Assembly: GCA_009392095.1 (NCBI GenBank)
Contig: VFHF01000269.1
Coordinates: 1 to 7,233 of the forward strand
Source: SAR202 cluster bacterium
GTDB lineage: Bacteria; Chloroflexota; Dehalococcoidia; Lucifugimonadales; UBA3495
Reading direction: 5' to 3'
Length of the DNA stretch: 7,233 nt
The position numbers were made by a program, and so were the translations under genes. Below, piece by piece: positions 6,103-7,233 of this stretch. Each line of letters opens with the position of its first letter. Position 1 is the first letter of the stretch. The notes beneath the pieces are model-generated. The model was not told the DNA's origin, did no database searches, and saw nothing but the letters and a program-made list of their open reading frames with translations.

Positions 6103-7113
6103 ATGACTAGTCAAAGCAAGCCGAAGGTTTACCTGGTGGGGACAGGTGGAAGTATCTCCTTCGTGGGGCGTACCCGCACGGACTACACGAACTACAGCTA
6201 CGACGGTAAGCATCTGACGATCGATGAACTTTTGGCCAGGGTGCCGGAAGTTTTGGAGTTTGCCGACGTCAGGACCGAGCAGTTCTTGAATCTGGGGAGC
6301 ACTGATGTCACGCCGGAGCACTGGCTGGGACTGGCGAACCGGATCAACCAGATATTCAGAGATGATCCTGATGCCGCGGGCGTGGCGGTCACCCACGGGA
6401 CTGCCACTCTGGAGGAAACCGCCTATTTCCTGAACCTGACTATCAAGAGCAGCAAACCCGTCGTGGTTACCGGCGCCATGCGTCCGCCCACCGGCTTGGG
6501 CACCGACTCTGATGTGAACCTGATCGATTGCATCCGAGTGGCGGCGGCGCCCCAGTCGGCGGGCCGGGGCGTTTTGACCATCTTGAACAACCAGATCCAG
6601 GCGGCAAGGGATGTGACCAAGACCAACAGCTACCGCCTGGAGACGTTTCAGGCCGCGGACTTCGGGTTCTTGGGCTACGCAGATTCCGATGAAGAGGTGG
6701 TCTTTTATCGCCACCCGGACCGCGCCCACACCGTAGATTCCGAGTTTGATGTCGACGGTTTAGACCAACTGCCGAGGGTAGACATCGTGCCTGCCTATGC
6801 CGGGGCTGACGGGCTGGTGATCAAGGCCCTGGCTCAAGCCAAAGTGGACGGCCTGGTGGCTGCCGGGCTGGGCAGCGGTGGCTCGCCGCCCCCATTCATG
6901 GCGGCGTTGAAGGAAGTATCGGATGCCGGGCTACCCGTGGTGATTGCCACGCATACTGGCAGCGGAAGGGTGATGCAGACCCGCCGGTTCACCGAGGACG
7001 GCTATATAGTAGCTGACAACCTCACGCCCAAGAAGGCGCGCATTTTGCTGATGTTGGCACTGGAGAAGACCAAGGACAAAGCCGAAATTCAGCGGATGAT
7101 GTTGGCTTACTGA
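6103..7113 (+). CDS. asparaginase/glutaminase-family amidohydrolase with altered active site
   Basis: This 336 aa protein has the complete type I/II L-asparaginase fold, whose known members hydrolyse asparagine or glutamine to the acid plus ammonia. There is no signal peptide, so it should be cytoplasmic. The first catalytic Thr is T14 (GTGGSIS, 13-19) and the second is T100 (THGTATLEET, 97-106). K173 in ARDVTKTN matches E. coli AnsB K162. However, the Asp after the second Thr (AnsB D90) is Ala (A101, codon GCC at 6403-6405). The pocket Gln of GSQD (AnsB Q59) is Thr (GSTD, 65-68), and GNGN (around AnsB N248) reads GSGG. The C-terminus NLTPKKARILLMLAL is well conserved. The ATG has GGGAG (6091-6095) at 7 bases. 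The gene stands alone, diverging from the PIN-TRAM gene and convergent with a LuxR-type gene. Family is secure; substrate is open. Confidence 0.9.
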   Translation: MTSQSKPKVYLVGTGGSISFVGRTRTDYTNYSYDGKHLTIDELLARVPEVLEFADVRTEQFLNLGSTDVTPEHWLGLANRINQIFRDDPDAAGVAVTHGTATLEETAYFLNLTIKSSKPVVVTGAMRPPTGLGTDSDVNLIDCIRVAAAPQSAGRGVLTILNNQIQAARDVTKTNSYRLETFQAADFGFLGYADSDEEVVFYRHPDRAHTVDSEFDVDGLDQLPRVDIVPAYAGADGLVIKALAQAKVDGLVAAGLGSGGSPPPFMAALKEVSDAGLPVVIATHTGSGRVMQTRRFTEDGYIVADNLTPKKARILLMLALEKTKDKAEIQRMMLAY

Positions 7114-7233
7114 GCGGGGTCTGCCGTTACTAGGCCGTGCTGATTAGCGTGGCTGGCAGCTTCTGTCCGGTTGACCGCGCCGGTCTTGTTAAGGATGTTG
7201 CTCACGTGGTTGCCCACGGTCGAGACGCTGATG
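7107..7233 (-). CDS. LuxR/NarL-type transcriptional regulator, C-terminal fragment (runs off window)
   Basis: Only the last 41 residues are inside the window, read on the minus strand to a TAA at 7109-7107. They show the second half of a GerE/LuxR helix-turn-helix: ISVSTVGNHVSNILNKTG, then AVNRTEAASHANQHGLV. This contains the recognition helix (STVGNHVSNIL) and the conserved R-T-E-A-A and G-L positions. The rest of the protein, including any receiver or sensor domain, lies to the right of the window. The gene is convergent with the asparaginase-like gene, and their last 7 bases overlap. The family is clear despite truncation; its targets are unknown. Confidence 0.85.
   Translation of the reverse strand, partial: ISVSTVGNHVSNILNKTGAVNRTEAASHANQHGLVTADPAQ

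Noticed and set aside
5772..6110. Plus-strand open frame of 112 aa in the divergent intergenic region
   Set aside because: It has no Shine-Dalgarno sequence, no recognisable domain and irregular composition. It spans the likely promoter region and overlaps the well-supported asparaginase start.
6085..6729. Long minus-strand open frame of 214 aa inside the asparaginase-like gene
   Set aside because: It is the antisense shadow of a clear coding gene in high-GC DNA. Its translation shows no family motifs and it has no ribosome site.

Overview
The window looks like an ordinary chromosomal stretch of a moderately high-GC, free-living bacterium. The minus-strand order PIN-TRAM membrane protein, ispD, ispF, cysS resembles the yacL-ispD-ispF-(gltX)-cysS neighbourhood known from Firmicutes and related Terrabacteria. 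The style of the proteins, including the asparaginase-like enzyme and the LuxR-type tail, suggests a Chloroflexota lineage (Dehalococcoidia or SAR202-like). That placement is inference from recalled sequence style, not from a search.

Layout from left to right. Positions 1-263 are non-coding or doubtful. The first 180 bases are AT-rich (about 37% GC by hand count) and hold short palindromes and a doubtful 43-codon frame. Positions 264-5715 are one minus-strand gene string, transcribed right to left: PIN-TRAM protein (5715-4576), ispD (4532-3849), ispF (3734-3210), cysS (3192-1708) and a GlcD-type FAD-dependent oxidoreductase (1649-264). Gaps are 43, 114, 17 and 58 bases. The 114-base ispD-ispF gap is the widest and carries a REP-like motif and a possible leaderless promoter. 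Positions 5716-6102 are a divergent intergenic region. Positions 6103-7113 hold a plus-strand asparaginase/glutaminase-family enzyme. Its end overlaps by 7 bases the end of a convergent minus-strand LuxR-type regulator, of which only the last 41 residues are inside the window.

How the genes work together. IspD and IspF catalyse steps 3 and 5 of the MEP (non-mevalonate) isoprenoid pathway. CysS charges tRNA-Cys. The PIN-TRAM protein is a predicted membrane-anchored RNase of the YacL type. These are housekeeping functions linked by conserved gene order rather than by a shared pathway. The FAD oxidoreductase looks like an addition at the operon's downstream end.

I found no mobile element, CRISPR array, RNA gene or defence system, and no clear undescribed multi-gene system. 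The points most worth a second look are the altered catalytic and substrate-pocket residues of the asparaginase-like enzyme, the hairpin and mini-cistron at the ispF/cysS junction, and the REP-like motif with a possible internal promoter between ispD and ispF.
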